A DNA stretch of 64,000 nt from Massilia agilis (GCF_024756255.1 NZ_JANUHB010000001.1:372001-436000), one strand, 5' to 3'; positions 29,164 through 39,053 are shown, counted from the stretch's first letter. Made by a program: numbers and translations. The notes: generated by a model from the letters alone, not told the origin.

Positions 29164-31827
29164 ATGCATCGCAAGCTCATCCCGGCAGCCGTCGCCGCCG
29201 CCTTTGCCGTCCTGTCCGCGCACCCCGCAATCGCCGCGCCGGCCCCTGCCGCAGCCATGCAGCTTGCGACCACCCAGCTCCCCCGCGGCGTGGTGCCAAC
29301 CCACTACGACGTGTCGATCACGCCCGATGCCAAGGCCGGCACCTTTGCCGGGCACGTGGTCGTGGACCTCACCGTGCAGGCTCCCACCACCACGATCACC
29401 CTCAATGCGCTGGACATGAAATTCAGCGCCGCGACACTGACCCCGGCCGCTGGCGGCGCCGCGCAAAGCGCGCAGGTCGCGGTGGACGCGAATGCGCAGA
29501 CGGCCACCTTCACCTTTGCGCAGCCGATCGCAAAAGGCGCCTACAAGCTCACACTCGACTACACCGGTGCCATCGGCACGCAGGCCGTGGGCCTGTTCTC
29601 CCTCGACTACGACAGCCCGCAAGGCAAGCAGCGCGCGCTCTACACGCAGTTCGAGAACTCGGACGCGCGCCGCATGATCCCCTCGTGGGACGAGCCGGCC
29701 TATAAAGCCACCTTCGCGCTGTCCGCCGTGGTCCCGACCGGCCAAATGGCCGTCAGCAACATGCCGATCACGAAGGAGGAAGACCTTGGCAGTGGCAAGA
29801 CACGCGTGACCTTCGCGGCCACGCCGAAGATGTCCACCTACCTGCTGTTCTTTGGCCTGGGCGACTTCGAGCGCGCCCGCATGACGGTGGACGGCGTGGA
29901 GCTGGGCGTGGTCACGCGCAAGGGCGGCGCCGCGCAGGCGCAGTTTGCGCTGGACTCGTCCAAGGCGGTCCTGCGCGAGTACAACGACTACTTCGGCGTG
30001 CGCTACCCGCTGCCCAAGCTCGACAACGTGGCGGGTCCGGGCCGCAGCCAGTTCTTCGGCGCGATGGAAAACTGGGGCGCGATCTTCACCTTTGAATATG
30101 CCATGCTGGTGGACCCGTCGTTCTCCACCCAGGCCGACCGCCAGGGCGTGTTCGCCACCGCTGCGCACGAGATGGCACACCAGTGGTTCGGCGACCTGGT
30201 GACGATGTCGTGGTGGGACGACCTGTGGTTGAACGAAGGATTCGCATCCTGGATGGAGGGCCGCACCACCGCTCGCCTGCACCCTGAATGGAACACCGCG
30301 CTGGAAGCGGTGAACAGCCGCGACGACGCCATGTACCGCGACGCCCTCGCCACCACCCACCCGATCGTGCAGCACATCGAGACCGTGGAACAGGCCAGCC
30401 AGGCGTTCGACGCGATCACCTACCAGAAGGGCGAAGCGGTGATCCGCATGCTCGAGGGCTATGTGGGCGAGAACGCGTGGCGCAGCGGCGTGCGCGCGTA
30501 CATGAAGGCGCACGCCTACGGCAACACCGTCTCGGACGACCTGTGGAAGAGCGTGGAAAAAGCCGCGCGCAAACCGATCACCGCGATCGCGCACGACTTC
30601 ACGCTGCAGCCGGGCGTGCCGCTGATTCGCGTGGAGGACATCAGCTGCAAGAACGGCGCCACGGTCGTGAAGCTCGCGCAGGGCGAATACTCGCGCGACC
30701 AGCCGGACAAGAAGCCGCTGTCCTGGCGAGTCCCGGTCATTGCACAAGCACTCGGTTCGGGCAAGCAGGGCCGCGCGATCGTCACCGGCGGCAAGGGTGC
30801 GATCACCCTGCCCGGCTGCGGCGGCGCGGTGGTCGTCAATGCAGGCCAGAGCGGCTACTACCGCACGCTGTACGCGCCCAAGCAATTCGCAGACCTCACG
30901 TCCGGGTTCGTCAAGCTCGCGCCGATCGACCAGATCGGCATGCTGGCCGACAGCTGGGCGCTGGGCCTGGCCGGGCTGCAGAACGCCGCGTCCTTCCTCG
31001 ACCTGGCTGCGGCCACGCCGCTGTCGGCCGACCCGCAGGTGTGGCGCCGCATCGCCGACGTGTTCAGCGATATCCACGGCCTGTACGACGGCGACCCGGC
31101 GCGCCAGAAGCACTTTGACAGCTATGCGATCGCGCGCCTGGCGCCGGTGATGGCGCAGGTGGGGTGGATCGCCCGCCCGGGCGAAGCGACCCCGATCGCC
31201 AACCTGCGCGCCACCCTGATCGCCGCGCTCGGCAAACTGGGCGACCCGGCCGTGGTGGGCGAAGCGCGCCGGCGCTACGCCGCCAGCGGCAGCGACCCCG
31301 ATGCGGTGCCCGGCCCGCTGCGCAAGGTGATCCTGGCCGTCGTCGCGCAGCACGCGGACGCGGCCACCTGGGACAAGCTGCACGCCGCCGCGGTGGCCGA
31401 GAAGACTCCGCTGATCAAGGACCGCCTGTACGAGCTGCTGGCCGCAACCGAGGACAAGACGCTGGCCCAGCGCGCGCTCGACCTGGCCCTGACCGACGAG
31501 CCGGGCGCGACCAACAGCGCGGGCATGCTGGCGCGGGTCGCGGAAAACCATCCAGACATGGCCTTCGACTTCGCGATCAAGCACATCGAGCAGGTGAACG
31601 CGCGGGTGGACGCCACTTCGCGCAGCCGCTACTTCCCGCGGCTGGCCTACGGCTCGTTTGATCCGGCCATGATCGACAAACTGAACGCGTACGCCGGCGC
31701 CCACCTGGCCCCCACCTCGCGCCGCGACGCGGAGACGGCGATCGCCGCCATCCGCGACCGGATCAAGGTGCGCACCGAGCGGCTGCCGCAGATCGACGCC
31801 TGGCTCGCCAGCCACAGTGCCGATTAA
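29164..31827 (+). CDS. M1 family zinc aminopeptidase
   Basis: An 887-residue exported metallopeptidase. It has a signal peptide (AAVAAAFAVLSAHPAIA), the substrate-anchoring GAMENWG motif, and the zinc site HEMAH at residues 335-339 with the third ligand Glu358 in LWLNEGFASWMEG. A C-terminal ERAP1-like helical region completes the M1 architecture. It removes N-terminal residues from peptides in the periplasm or outside. A GGAAGGT ribosome site precedes the ATG. The downstream duplicated protein starts 11 bp before its stop. Confidence 0.95.
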   Translation: MHRKLIPAAVAAAFAVLSAHPAIAAPAPAAAMQLATTQLPRGVVPTHYDVSITPDAKAGTFAGHVVVDLTVQAPTTTITLNALDMKFSAATLTPAAGGAAQSAQVAVDANAQTATFTFAQPIAKGAYKLTLDYTGAIGTQAVGLFSLDYDSPQGKQRALYTQFENSDARRMIPSWDEPAYKATFALSAVVPTGQMAVSNMPITKEEDLGSGKTRVTFAATPKMSTYLLFFGLGDFERARMTVDGVELGVVTRKGGAAQAQFALDSSKAVLREYNDYFGVRYPLPKLDNVAGPGRSQFFGAMENWGAIFTFEYAMLVDPSFSTQADRQGVFATAAHEMAHQWFGDLVTMSWWDDLWLNEGFASWMEGRTTARLHPEWNTALEAVNSRDDAMYRDALATTHPIVQHIETVEQASQAFDAITYQKGEAVIRMLEGYVGENAWRSGVRAYMKAHAYGNTVSDDLWKSVEKAARKPITAIAHDFTLQPGVPLIRVEDISCKNGATVVKLAQGEYSRDQPDKKPLSWRVPVIAQALGSGKQGRAIVTGGKGAITLPGCGGAVVVNAGQSGYYRTLYAPKQFADLTSGFVKLAPIDQIGMLADSWALGLAGLQNAASFLDLAAATPLSADPQVWRRIADVFSDIHGLYDGDPARQKHFDSYAIARLAPVMAQVGWIARPGEATPIANLRATLIAALGKLGDPAVVGEARRRYAASGSDPDAVPGPLRKVILAVVAQHADAATWDKLHAAAVAEKTPLIKDRLYELLAATEDKTLAQRALDLALTDEPGATNSAGMLARVAENHPDMAFDFAIKHIEQVNARVDATSRSRYFPRLAYGSFDPAMIDKLNAYAGAHLAPTSRRDAETAIAAIRDRIKVRTERLPQIDAWLASHSAD

Positions 31828-33328
31828 GGTGCGCTTGCGGGTGTCGAGCGCCCTGTTCGCAGGCGCGCTGGCGCTCGCAGCGCACGCGCATGCCGCGGGC
31901 GCGCCGGCCGAGGACAAAGCTGCTGCACCGGCAACCGTCAGGATCAAGGCGCGCATCAATCCGGGCGATCTCGAGTACCGCTGGGTCTTCGACAACCAGA
32001 AGCTGCTGCAGGGTAGCCTGCTTGCGCAGGCACGCGTGGTCGACTTTTCCTGGCGTATCCTGTTCACCGAGTTCACTTTGCCCGAACAGGACGCCTGGGT
32101 GCCGAAGGGCTGGGCGGTGGCGCTGGTCGGCAGTAACTTCGAGCAGACCGTGCCGGTCGCGCGAGGTGGCTATTTCGTACTGCCTGCGCTGCCTGTCGGC
32201 TTGCAGGGTTCGACCATCATGTTCCGCGAGCAGAGCTTGCAGGGCCATATTGGCGCTGCCTGGCGCGTGCGCGTCGGGGCCGACCAGCGCCTGACCTATG
32301 CCAGCTTCAAACAGGCGCTGAAGGAGATCCGCGCCGTACAAGGCGCGATCCCGCTGCACAAGTCGGGCCTCAAGCTGGTACGCACCGGCACATACGATGC
32401 GCTCAAGGCGTGTTTCCTTGCCGGCGGCGGCAGGACGCTGGTCGATGGCAAGCCTGCCGCCGATGGCAGCGTCGGCAACTGCATCATCCTGAAATTCGAC
32501 AGTGTCAGCGCCGCCAATGGCCAGACCATCGCATTCGAGGGGCCTCTCGACATCGTGACCGTGGTGGAAAGCGCCGATTACCTGACCTACCTTGACTCGC
32601 CCTCGCCCGCCAGTGTGCCCAGCGCCGCGCACGAGGATGGCGAGCGCGCCACGCAAGGCGCCGCCGAAAGCGCAGCGCCCACTAACCTGTCGAATCTCGC
32701 GTATGGATGGAACTTCAAGCGCCAATTGCGCCTGCAGGCCGACCTGCCCGGACAGGCACGCCTGGTCAACTTCGTCTGGCGGCTCTCCTTCGACGACCTG
32801 AGCGAAGCGGAGCAGGATGCCTGGACGCCGCAGGGCTGGGCGCTGGCGCTCGCGGGCAAAGACTTCAAACAAGCCGTGCCGGTAGCACGCGGCGGCTATT
32901 TCCTGCTGCCCCGGCTGCCCTCCGACCGGCAGGACGCGACGCTGGTGTTCAAGGAACAGGGCAAGCGCAACCTGGTTGGCGCGGCCTGGGTCATCCGCCT
33001 GCGCGACGGGCCGCGTCCTTACCTGTACTACGGCGAAGTCAAGGAAGCGATCGACACGGTGCGCAAGGCACAGGATGCGATCCCGGAAGGGCACGCGGAA
33101 CTTGCGGCCCTGCGCGCAGTCCGCTACGACGGCCTGAAGGCCTGCTTCCTCGCTGCCGATGGCGTCGTGTTCGTGGGCGACATGCCCACCGCCGACGCCA
33201 CCGTCGGCAACTGCAAGGTGCTGAGGTTCGACCCGGCACAAAACGCCAACCAGAAGATCGAATTCGTCGGTGACCTCGACGCCGTGACGGTGGTGGACAC
33301 GACGCCCTACCCGATCCAGCGGCGCTGA
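31817..33328 (+). CDS. Secreted protein with internal duplication, unknown family
   Basis: I do not recognise a family. About 503 residues with a signal peptide (SALFAGALALAAHAHA). Two homologous halves, about residues 52-258 and 295-500, each run from a Trp-rich opening (LEYRWVF / LAYGWNF) through FSWRI/FVWRL, EQDAW.P.GWA, PVARGGYF.LP, GAAW..R, then DALKACFLA / DGLKACFLA and VGNC. Each half keeps two Cys, probably a disulfide. The GTG at 31817 overlaps the aminopeptidase end by 11 bp, so the pair is coupled. GTG codons at 31829 and 31841 are alternative starts. Confidence 0.85.
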   Translation: MPIKVRLRVSSALFAGALALAAHAHAAGAPAEDKAAAPATVRIKARINPGDLEYRWVFDNQKLLQGSLLAQARVVDFSWRILFTEFTLPEQDAWVPKGWAVALVGSNFEQTVPVARGGYFVLPALPVGLQGSTIMFREQSLQGHIGAAWRVRVGADQRLTYASFKQALKEIRAVQGAIPLHKSGLKLVRTGTYDALKACFLAGGGRTLVDGKPAADGSVGNCIILKFDSVSAANGQTIAFEGPLDIVTVVESADYLTYLDSPSPASVPSAAHEDGERATQGAAESAAPTNLSNLAYGWNFKRQLRLQADLPGQARLVNFVWRLSFDDLSEAEQDAWTPQGWALALAGKDFKQAVPVARGGYFLLPRLPSDRQDATLVFKEQGKRNLVGAAWVIRLRDGPRPYLYYGEVKEAIDTVRKAQDAIPEGHAELAALRAVRYDGLKACFLAADGVVFVGDMPTADATVGNCKVLRFDPAQNANQKIEFVGDLDAVTVVDTTPYPIQRR

Positions 33329-33347
33329 TGACAGCCAGGCGGGTTTT

Positions 33348-34895
33348 CTAAGGCGCGCCCGCGCCCGCCTGCGCCCGGTGGCGCGCGTCCAGCCAAGCAT
33401 CGAGCTGGCGCGCCGCGCCCGGCGGCAGGTGCAGGCCCAGCTTGGAACGCCGCCACAGGATGTCTTCCGCGCTCGCGGCCCACTCGTGACGGCACAGGTA
33501 TTCGGCCTCGGCGGCGTACAGCCCCGGCGCGATCTCCTCGCCCAGGTCGGCCACCGACTTGCGGCCTGCCAGCAACACCTCGATCAGCGTGCCGTAAGCG
33601 CGCGCATAGCGCAGCAGCAGCGCGGGCGGCAGCCACGGATAGCGCGCCTGCTGGCGCTTGACCCACAGGTCGAATTCGAGCACCGCGCGGCTGGCCGGCT
33701 GCGCCCCCATCAGGTCGCCGCCCGGCAGGCAGGCCTGCGCCGTCCACGCCGCCGCGCGCCGACCGAGCGCCGGCGCGATCCAGTCCACCGCCTGCTCCGC
33801 CAGTTTGCGGCTGGTGGTGAGCTTGCCGCCCAAAACCGACAGCAGCGGCGCGCCGTGCGTGTCGTGCTCGAGCCGGTAGTCGCGCGTGGCCGCCGCCGCG
33901 CTCGACGCCGCATCCTCCACCAGCGCCCGCACGCCCGAATAGCTCCACACCACGTCGCCCGGGCCGATCTGGCGCACGAAATAGCGGTTGGCGAGCTGGC
34001 ACAGGTAGCTCGTTTCGTCGGCGCTGATCGCGACCTTGTCCAGGTCGCCGCGATAGTCCACGTCGGTGGTGCCGATGAGCGTGAACGCGCCCTCGTAGGG
34101 AATCGCGAACACGATGCGGCCGTCCGGGTGCTGGAAGATGTAGGCGTACTGATGCTCGAACAGGCGCGGCACGACGATGTGGCTGCCCTTGATGAGCCGC
34201 AGCGCGCCGCCCTGCGCGCCGGCTGCGCCGTGCAGGAAGCGCGCTGCCCACGGCCCGGCCGCATTGACCAGGCAGCGCGCGTTCACGCGGGTCTGGCCCA
34301 GCGCGTGCTTGAGCGTGGCCGACCAGTGGCCTGGGTGGCGCTCCACCGCGCTGCACAGCGTATGCGTGAGGATGGTGGCGCCGCGCTCGCTGGCATCGAG
34401 CGCATTGAGCACCACCAGCCGCGCGTCGTCCACCCAGCCGTCCGAATACACGAAGCCGCGCGCGAACCTGCGCTTGAGCGGCTTGCCGGCCGCATGCCCG
34501 ATCAGGTCCACGCTCTCCGAGGCGGGCAGGAATTCGCGCGGCGCGAGGCGGTCGTACAACACCAGGCCGGCGCGGATCATCCAGGCCGGCCGCTGGCCGC
34601 TATCGTGCGGCATCACGAAACGCAGCGGCCGCATGATGTGCGGCGCGCTCTTGAGCAGCACCTCGCGCTCGGCCAGCGCTTTGCGCACCAGGCCAAACGC
34701 ATAGTGCTCGAGGTAGCGCAGCCCGCCGTGAATCAGCTTGCTGGACGCGGACGAGGTGTGCTGCCCGAGGTCGTCCTTTTCGCACAGGACCACGCGCAGG
34801 CCGCGCCCGGCGGCGTCGCGCGCGATCGCCGCGCCGTTGATGCCGCCTCCCACCACCAGCACGTCGCATTCGATGCGGTTCAGGTGCTCGCCCAT
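33348..34895 (-). CDS. glpD: Aerobic glycerol-3-phosphate dehydrogenase
   Basis: A 515-residue FAD enzyme that oxidises glycerol-3-phosphate to dihydroxyacetone phosphate and reduces ubiquinone at the inner membrane. The FAD site is VLVVGGGINGAAIARDAAGR; SSASSKLIHGGLRYLE is the GlpD signature; GTTDVDY and LLSVLGGKLTTSRKLAE follow. The start overlaps the end of the amine-oxidase gene by 16 bp. No glpF, glpK or glpR is in the window, so its place in glycerol use is inferred from family only. Confidence 0.95.
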   Translation of the reverse strand: MGEHLNRIECDVLVVGGGINGAAIARDAAGRGLRVVLCEKDDLGQHTSSASSKLIHGGLRYLEHYAFGLVRKALAEREVLLKSAPHIMRPLRFVMPHDSGQRPAWMIRAGLVLYDRLAPREFLPASESVDLIGHAAGKPLKRRFARGFVYSDGWVDDARLVVLNALDASERGATILTHTLCSAVERHPGHWSATLKHALGQTRVNARCLVNAAGPWAARFLHGAAGAQGGALRLIKGSHIVVPRLFEHQYAYIFQHPDGRIVFAIPYEGAFTLIGTTDVDYRGDLDKVAISADETSYLCQLANRYFVRQIGPGDVVWSYSGVRALVEDAASSAAAATRDYRLEHDTHGAPLLSVLGGKLTTSRKLAEQAVDWIAPALGRRAAAWTAQACLPGGDLMGAQPASRAVLEFDLWVKRQQARYPWLPPALLLRYARAYGTLIEVLLAGRKSVADLGEEIAPGLYAAEAEYLCRHEWAASAEDILWRRSKLGLHLPPGAARQLDAWLDARHRAQAGAGAP

Positions 34896-36955
34896 GTGCC
34901 GCCTCCTTCGCGGAAATCGCTCTCGGCCTCGACCACCGCAGGAAAGCCGGACAGGGCGCGCGACGCCTGCATCCCGCCCATCACCGCCGCCTCCACGCAG
35001 CCCGAGTCCAGCCCTGTGCGCAGCCAGTCGCCGGCCAGGTACAGGTTGGTCAGCCCCGAGCCGCCAGCCACCGGCCGGTAGCCGCTGCTGCCCGCCACCG
35101 ACAGCACATAGCGCTCGGACGGATCGACGTTGGCGCGCCAGAACTGGCGGTCAAAGCGCGCCTGTCCCTGCGCCTGCAGCGGGTCGTGCAGCCATTGCCA
35201 CTGGAAGCCCGCTGGCCATAAGCCCCGGATGCGCCCGGCCAGCAGTTCGATCGCGTTCTGCCTGGCCTGTTCGTTGCTGCGCGCCGGGTAGGCGCTGTCG
35301 GACTGGTGCGGCAGTTCGCCCGCCGGGAAGACGCCGCAGAAATAGGATACGCTGGAAGGCGCGGCGCCGCCCGGCCAGTCCTCGCGCGCGAGCACCTGGT
35401 CCATGGGCGCCCAGGTATCGTAGGGCTGGCTGAAGCCCGTGAGCACTGGCTGCTGGCCATTCGGCTGCGTGGTCCAGCCCAGCTCGGCAACGCTGCGGTC
35501 GAGCCACACCTGGCAGGCCTGGGTGGCGATGGTGCGCAAGCGATTGGCGGCGGCGCGCAGGGCCGGGCTGGCTGCCAGCAGGCGCGGCGCGACCAGCGGC
35601 AGCGAGCCGACCGGGATCCCGCACACCACATGGTCGAAGTCGCGCCCGCGCCGCAGCACGCGCCGCGGCAGCGGCGCACCGTATGCTTCGCGGTAGATGC
35701 GCGGCCAGTCGCTGAAATACGATTCGAGGTCCACCCGGTGTTCCTGCATCAGCGCGGCCTGGCCTGCGTCGAGCTGGCCCCACAGCGGCGCATCCGGCCA
35801 GCACGGCAGGCCTTTCACCTCCACCAGGGGATCGTAGCGGCCGGTGCGCAGTATCGCCTGCTCGGTCAGGACGATCTCGCCCACCCCATCGTCGTCGGGC
35901 ACCAGTTCCTCGACCCGATGGAAGAATGCGAACCGTACGCCGCGCCGTGCCAGCACTTGGTACAACGGGGCGAACACGGCGTCGCCCATGCCGGCGGTCA
36001 TCCGGTACATCACGCTGCCACGGTAGGCGAAGGCCATGCGCAGCATCCAGCGCAGCGCGGTGCCGGCTTCCAGGTTGGGGCGCGCCGGGTCGCCGTCTTC
36101 AAACGCGAACAGCAGCTCGTACAATGCGCGGATCGGCGTGGAGTCCACGCACAGGCGCGCATCGCCGCCATGCCGCGTGAGCCAGGCGCGCAGGTCCTCG
36201 TCGTTGATGGCCCCGAAACCGCGCGTGAACACGCCGTCGGCCAGCATCCCCTTCAGCACGGTCGCACCGATATCGAGCGCAATCAGCAGTCGCTGCACCT
36301 GGCCGCCGTCGATCGACAGCGCACGCAAGCTGTCGATATGGCCGCGCACCCGTTCCAGCGCCCGGCCCAGCGCGGCGCGGTCATGCGTGGTGTGGTCACG
36401 CGGGTGGCGCGGCATGCCGTGCGCGAGCGACAGCAGGGTGTCGAACGCGGCGTCCTCCACCCCGCCCGGCGCCAGCGTGCGCAAGCTGTCGTGCCAGTGG
36501 CGCAGTGCGCGGATCGCTTCCAGCGCCAGCGCCCACGGCGTGACCGGATCGCTGCCCGTGCCAGGCTCGCCAGGGCGGCGCGGCAGCACCAGGTTCCAGA
36601 ACTGCCAGCCGGCCCCGGCCTGCTCGGCCAGCGCGATGTAGTCCTGCGGGTGGAAGGCTTCGGCCCAGGTGGCCAGCGGCGCGTCGGCCGGCCGCGCCAG
36701 CTCGGCGTAGGCCGCGCGCATTAGCGCAAACGCGTTGGCGTAGTGGCCGAACCAGATGTGCAGGCCATGTTCCTCGATGCGCTGCGCCAGACCGGGATTG
36801 CGTCCGCTCGCGCCCTTGCCGCCCAGGCGCCAGCCCTGCTGGTAGATCGTGATGTCGTAGCGCTCGCGCCATCCCGCCTGCCCGCTCAGGTAAAACGCCG
36901 CCGCCAGTGCGCCCGCGCCCCCACCGAGGATCGCGATCTTCTGGACCTGTGCCAT
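34880..36955 (-). CDS. FAD-dependent amine oxidase/phytoene desaturase-like protein
   Basis: A 691-residue flavoprotein. It has an N-terminal dinucleotide site (IAILGGGAGALAAAFYLSG), GWRLGGKGASGRN, and the C-terminal FAD motif NLYLAGDWLRTGLDSGCVEA, the pattern of carotenoid and squalene desaturase-like amine oxidases. There is no signal peptide. The substrate is unknown; no carotenoid or hopanoid genes adjoin. It is upstream of and overlapping glpD, so the two are translated from one transcript, an unexpected pairing. Confidence 0.85.
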   Translation of the reverse strand: MAQVQKIAILGGGAGALAAAFYLSGQAGWRERYDITIYQQGWRLGGKGASGRNPGLAQRIEEHGLHIWFGHYANAFALMRAAYAELARPADAPLATWAEAFHPQDYIALAEQAGAGWQFWNLVLPRRPGEPGTGSDPVTPWALALEAIRALRHWHDSLRTLAPGGVEDAAFDTLLSLAHGMPRHPRDHTTHDRAALGRALERVRGHIDSLRALSIDGGQVQRLLIALDIGATVLKGMLADGVFTRGFGAINDEDLRAWLTRHGGDARLCVDSTPIRALYELLFAFEDGDPARPNLEAGTALRWMLRMAFAYRGSVMYRMTAGMGDAVFAPLYQVLARRGVRFAFFHRVEELVPDDDGVGEIVLTEQAILRTGRYDPLVEVKGLPCWPDAPLWGQLDAGQAALMQEHRVDLESYFSDWPRIYREAYGAPLPRRVLRRGRDFDHVVCGIPVGSLPLVAPRLLAASPALRAAANRLRTIATQACQVWLDRSVAELGWTTQPNGQQPVLTGFSQPYDTWAPMDQVLAREDWPGGAAPSSVSYFCGVFPAGELPHQSDSAYPARSNEQARQNAIELLAGRIRGLWPAGFQWQWLHDPLQAQGQARFDRQFWRANVDPSERYVLSVAGSSGYRPVAGGSGLTNLYLAGDWLRTGLDSGCVEAAVMGGMQASRALSGFPAVVEAESDFREGGGTWAST

Positions 36956-37045
36956 CTTGCCCTCCCCACTAAGGATTGCATTCAGGCCAGTGTATTGTTG
37001 TCGATCTAGCGCTGTGTTTGCCTAAATCAATATCGCTGTCGATGA

Positions 37046-38098
37046 CTATTCCGCCGTGCGCTCGACCGGCGTTGCGATGTAGATTGCGGCCTTGCGCGCC
37101 AGGCTCATGCTCGACGGCAGGGTTCCGAGGACACCGTCGCCATGCGCGTGCACCGGAACGCCACGCAAGCGCTCATGGTTTGACAGGCAAGCGGCTGCCT
37201 GTGAAGCGCGCATGTCGCTCAGGTGCTGGTTGGCAGCCGCGGTTCCACGGTAGTCGGCAGAACCGATCACCGAGATCTCGGCTCCCGCCTGCCAGCGGGA
37301 CGCAACCAGGCGCGCCAAGCCGTCGCAGTCCTGGCGACTGATCTGGGCCTTGCCGGTGTCGAATGCCACCTCCGCCACCAGCTGCTTGCCGGGCGGCGGC
37401 GTGCCGTGCCCTTTCAGGATATCCTTCAGCACCACGCGCATCTCGACCAGTTGGTCGGTAACCCGTGCGTTAGCCCGCGCAACGCGGGCGTCCAACGCAT
37501 CGCGCAGCTCCGCGCCCAGCTGCGCCACCTCGGTATTGACGATCTGCTTCACCTCGGGCTCGCTGAGCCCCTGACCAGGCGCGCCCGCCCCACCCTCGGG
37601 GCAGCCGCCTGTTGCCTGGCATATGTTGTCGATCGTCTTGGTAACCGGCTCGGGTGCCACCGCCGGGCTGGCGCCCTGCCCGGCCAGCGCGTCCAAGGTC
37701 TGCGCCCTGGTCGCCGGCAGCTTGACCTGGGCGAGCAACAGATCCAGCACCGAGGCGCGCTCGTTGATGTACGCAAGGAATCGCGGGTAGCTCCATGCCG
37801 GATCGCCGCCCCAGAAATTCGTGCACGCCTTGTACGTTTCGCGGATCGTCTCCTTGGTGAAATCGTCGAATTTCACCGGCTTGATCGTCTCCCCAAGCTT
37901 CAACTGGAAGTAATTCCCCGGCAAAGGCACCGCCAGCATGGCCGAGCACGTTTCGTTGAGGGACTGCCTGAGGCCCGAGCAAAAGCTCTCCACGGCCGGG
38001 CGCGGGTCCTGGTCGCCAATGCATGCCTTGTGCTGCTGCCACCCCGAATAGACGGCAATGGCCAGCGGGATGGCGACGGCGAGACTGGTGGCGGCCAT
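37046..38098 (-). CDS. OmpA-like C-terminal domain envelope protein
   Basis: A 350-residue protein with an N-terminal hydrophobic anchor (LAVAIPLAIAVYSGW), a Cys-containing middle region (six or more Cys), and a C-terminal OmpA/MotB-like domain: VAFDTGKAQISRQDCDGLAR, SADYRGTAAANQHLSDMRA, ending SLARKAAIYIATP. Such domains bind diaminopimelate in peptidoglycan. It is probably anchored in the inner membrane facing the periplasm. The lipoprotein gene ends 6 bp before it, so the two form an operon. Overall function is unknown. Confidence 0.75.
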   Translation of the reverse strand: MAATSLAVAIPLAIAVYSGWQQHKACIGDQDPRPAVESFCSGLRQSLNETCSAMLAVPLPGNYFQLKLGETIKPVKFDDFTKETIRETYKACTNFWGGDPAWSYPRFLAYINERASVLDLLLAQVKLPATRAQTLDALAGQGASPAVAPEPVTKTIDNICQATGGCPEGGAGAPGQGLSEPEVKQIVNTEVAQLGAELRDALDARVARANARVTDQLVEMRVVLKDILKGHGTPPPGKQLVAEVAFDTGKAQISRQDCDGLARLVASRWQAGAEISVIGSADYRGTAAANQHLSDMRASQAAACLSNHERLRGVPVHAHGDGVLGTLPSSMSLARKAAIYIATPVERTAE

Positions 38099-38104
38099 CG
38101 CGCG

Positions 38105-39001
38105 CTACGAACCGGCCGCCGGGGCGGGCTGCGCGCCCGCGGTCGCGCCAGCCGCATTGGCCGGCGTGGCCGGAACTGCTGCACCTGCGGTCACCGGCTG
38201 GCTGCTCGCGGGTGTCTTTGTCTCACCAGCGGGGCCGGCGGGTTGCTCCGCGAGCCGGACCTTGTTGGTCGCGACGTTAAAGATCGACGTGACAGTGGCC
38301 TGTAGAATCTCTTGCTCCGTAGCGTGGCCCAAGGCATAAGCGGCGAGATTCGATCGTATGACCTGCAGCGCCGGGCGCACCTCGTTGGAAAACTCGCCCG
38401 GACCAAGATCGGCGCTCAGTGCGCTTTTCGCCAGGTTTGTTCCCTTGATGACGGCGCCATCGGGAAGCGCGATTTCCGAGTGAAATTCAGTAATGTTCAG
38501 GAAGTTATCCGCCGGGATGGCAGCAAGGTAGAGATAATCGGGCATCAATGGCCCTTTCGTCTTGTCCTTGCCGTCCAGCCGCGCCAAATACTCGCTTCGC
38601 AACTTGCGGATCGTCTCGAGCTTGGCGGCGTGGTCGCCTGGAATCTGGTTCGGTACCGCGGCAAACGCGTCCGCAATGATCTCGTCCCATTGCGACACCT
38701 TGTTGAAATCCATTGACGGGGCCAGGCGCTGGATCATGCAGGCGTCCTGATGCCACAGGGCGGCGAACAGCGCGTAGTCCGACTTGGTATTGTTACCCAG
38801 CTTCGCCGTGATCTCGTTCAGGCTTTTGCCATTGACCACCGGGACCGCTTTCAGGGTCAGCTGTGCGCCGCCCAGGTTCACGTAATTACACTGCTCTCTT
38901 GCGCTGTCGAGACGAGCCCGCTCTTCTTTGGTTGGGATCGAATGGCAACCAGACAGGAACGCTCCGAGAAAGAGAGGGAAAACAAGACGCCAGCAGCACA
39001 T
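38105..39001 (-). CDS. Lipoprotein of unknown function
   Basis: A 298-residue lipoprotein: LFLGAFLSGCHS gives a clear lipobox with Cys18. The body is mixed alpha/beta with no family I recognise, and it ends in a low-complexity Ala/Pro/Gly tail that resembles a flexible linker. GGAGG precedes the ATG, and a good promoter is 53-82 bp upstream. It is the first gene of a two-gene operon with the OmpA-like protein, which suggests an envelope complex spanning peptidoglycan. Confidence 0.8.
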   Translation of the reverse strand: MCCWRLVFPLFLGAFLSGCHSIPTKEERARLDSAREQCNYVNLGGAQLTLKAVPVVNGKSLNEITAKLGNNTKSDYALFAALWHQDACMIQRLAPSMDFNKVSQWDEIIADAFAAVPNQIPGDHAAKLETIRKLRSEYLARLDGKDKTKGPLMPDYLYLAAIPADNFLNITEFHSEIALPDGAVIKGTNLAKSALSADLGPGEFSNEVRPALQVIRSNLAAYALGHATEQEILQATVTSIFNVATNKVRLAEQPAGPAGETKTPASSQPVTAGAAVPATPANAAGATAGAQPAPAAGS

Positions 39002-39053
39002 GATTCCTCCGATGAGAAGACCAACAGTGACCTGAGCAGAAAGTTGCCAAAAG

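Noticed and set aside
29137..32076. A 979-codon minus-strand frame opposite the M1 aminopeptidase.
   Set aside because: The aminopeptidase has its full zinc site and signal peptide; the antisense frame is arginine-rich shadow sequence.
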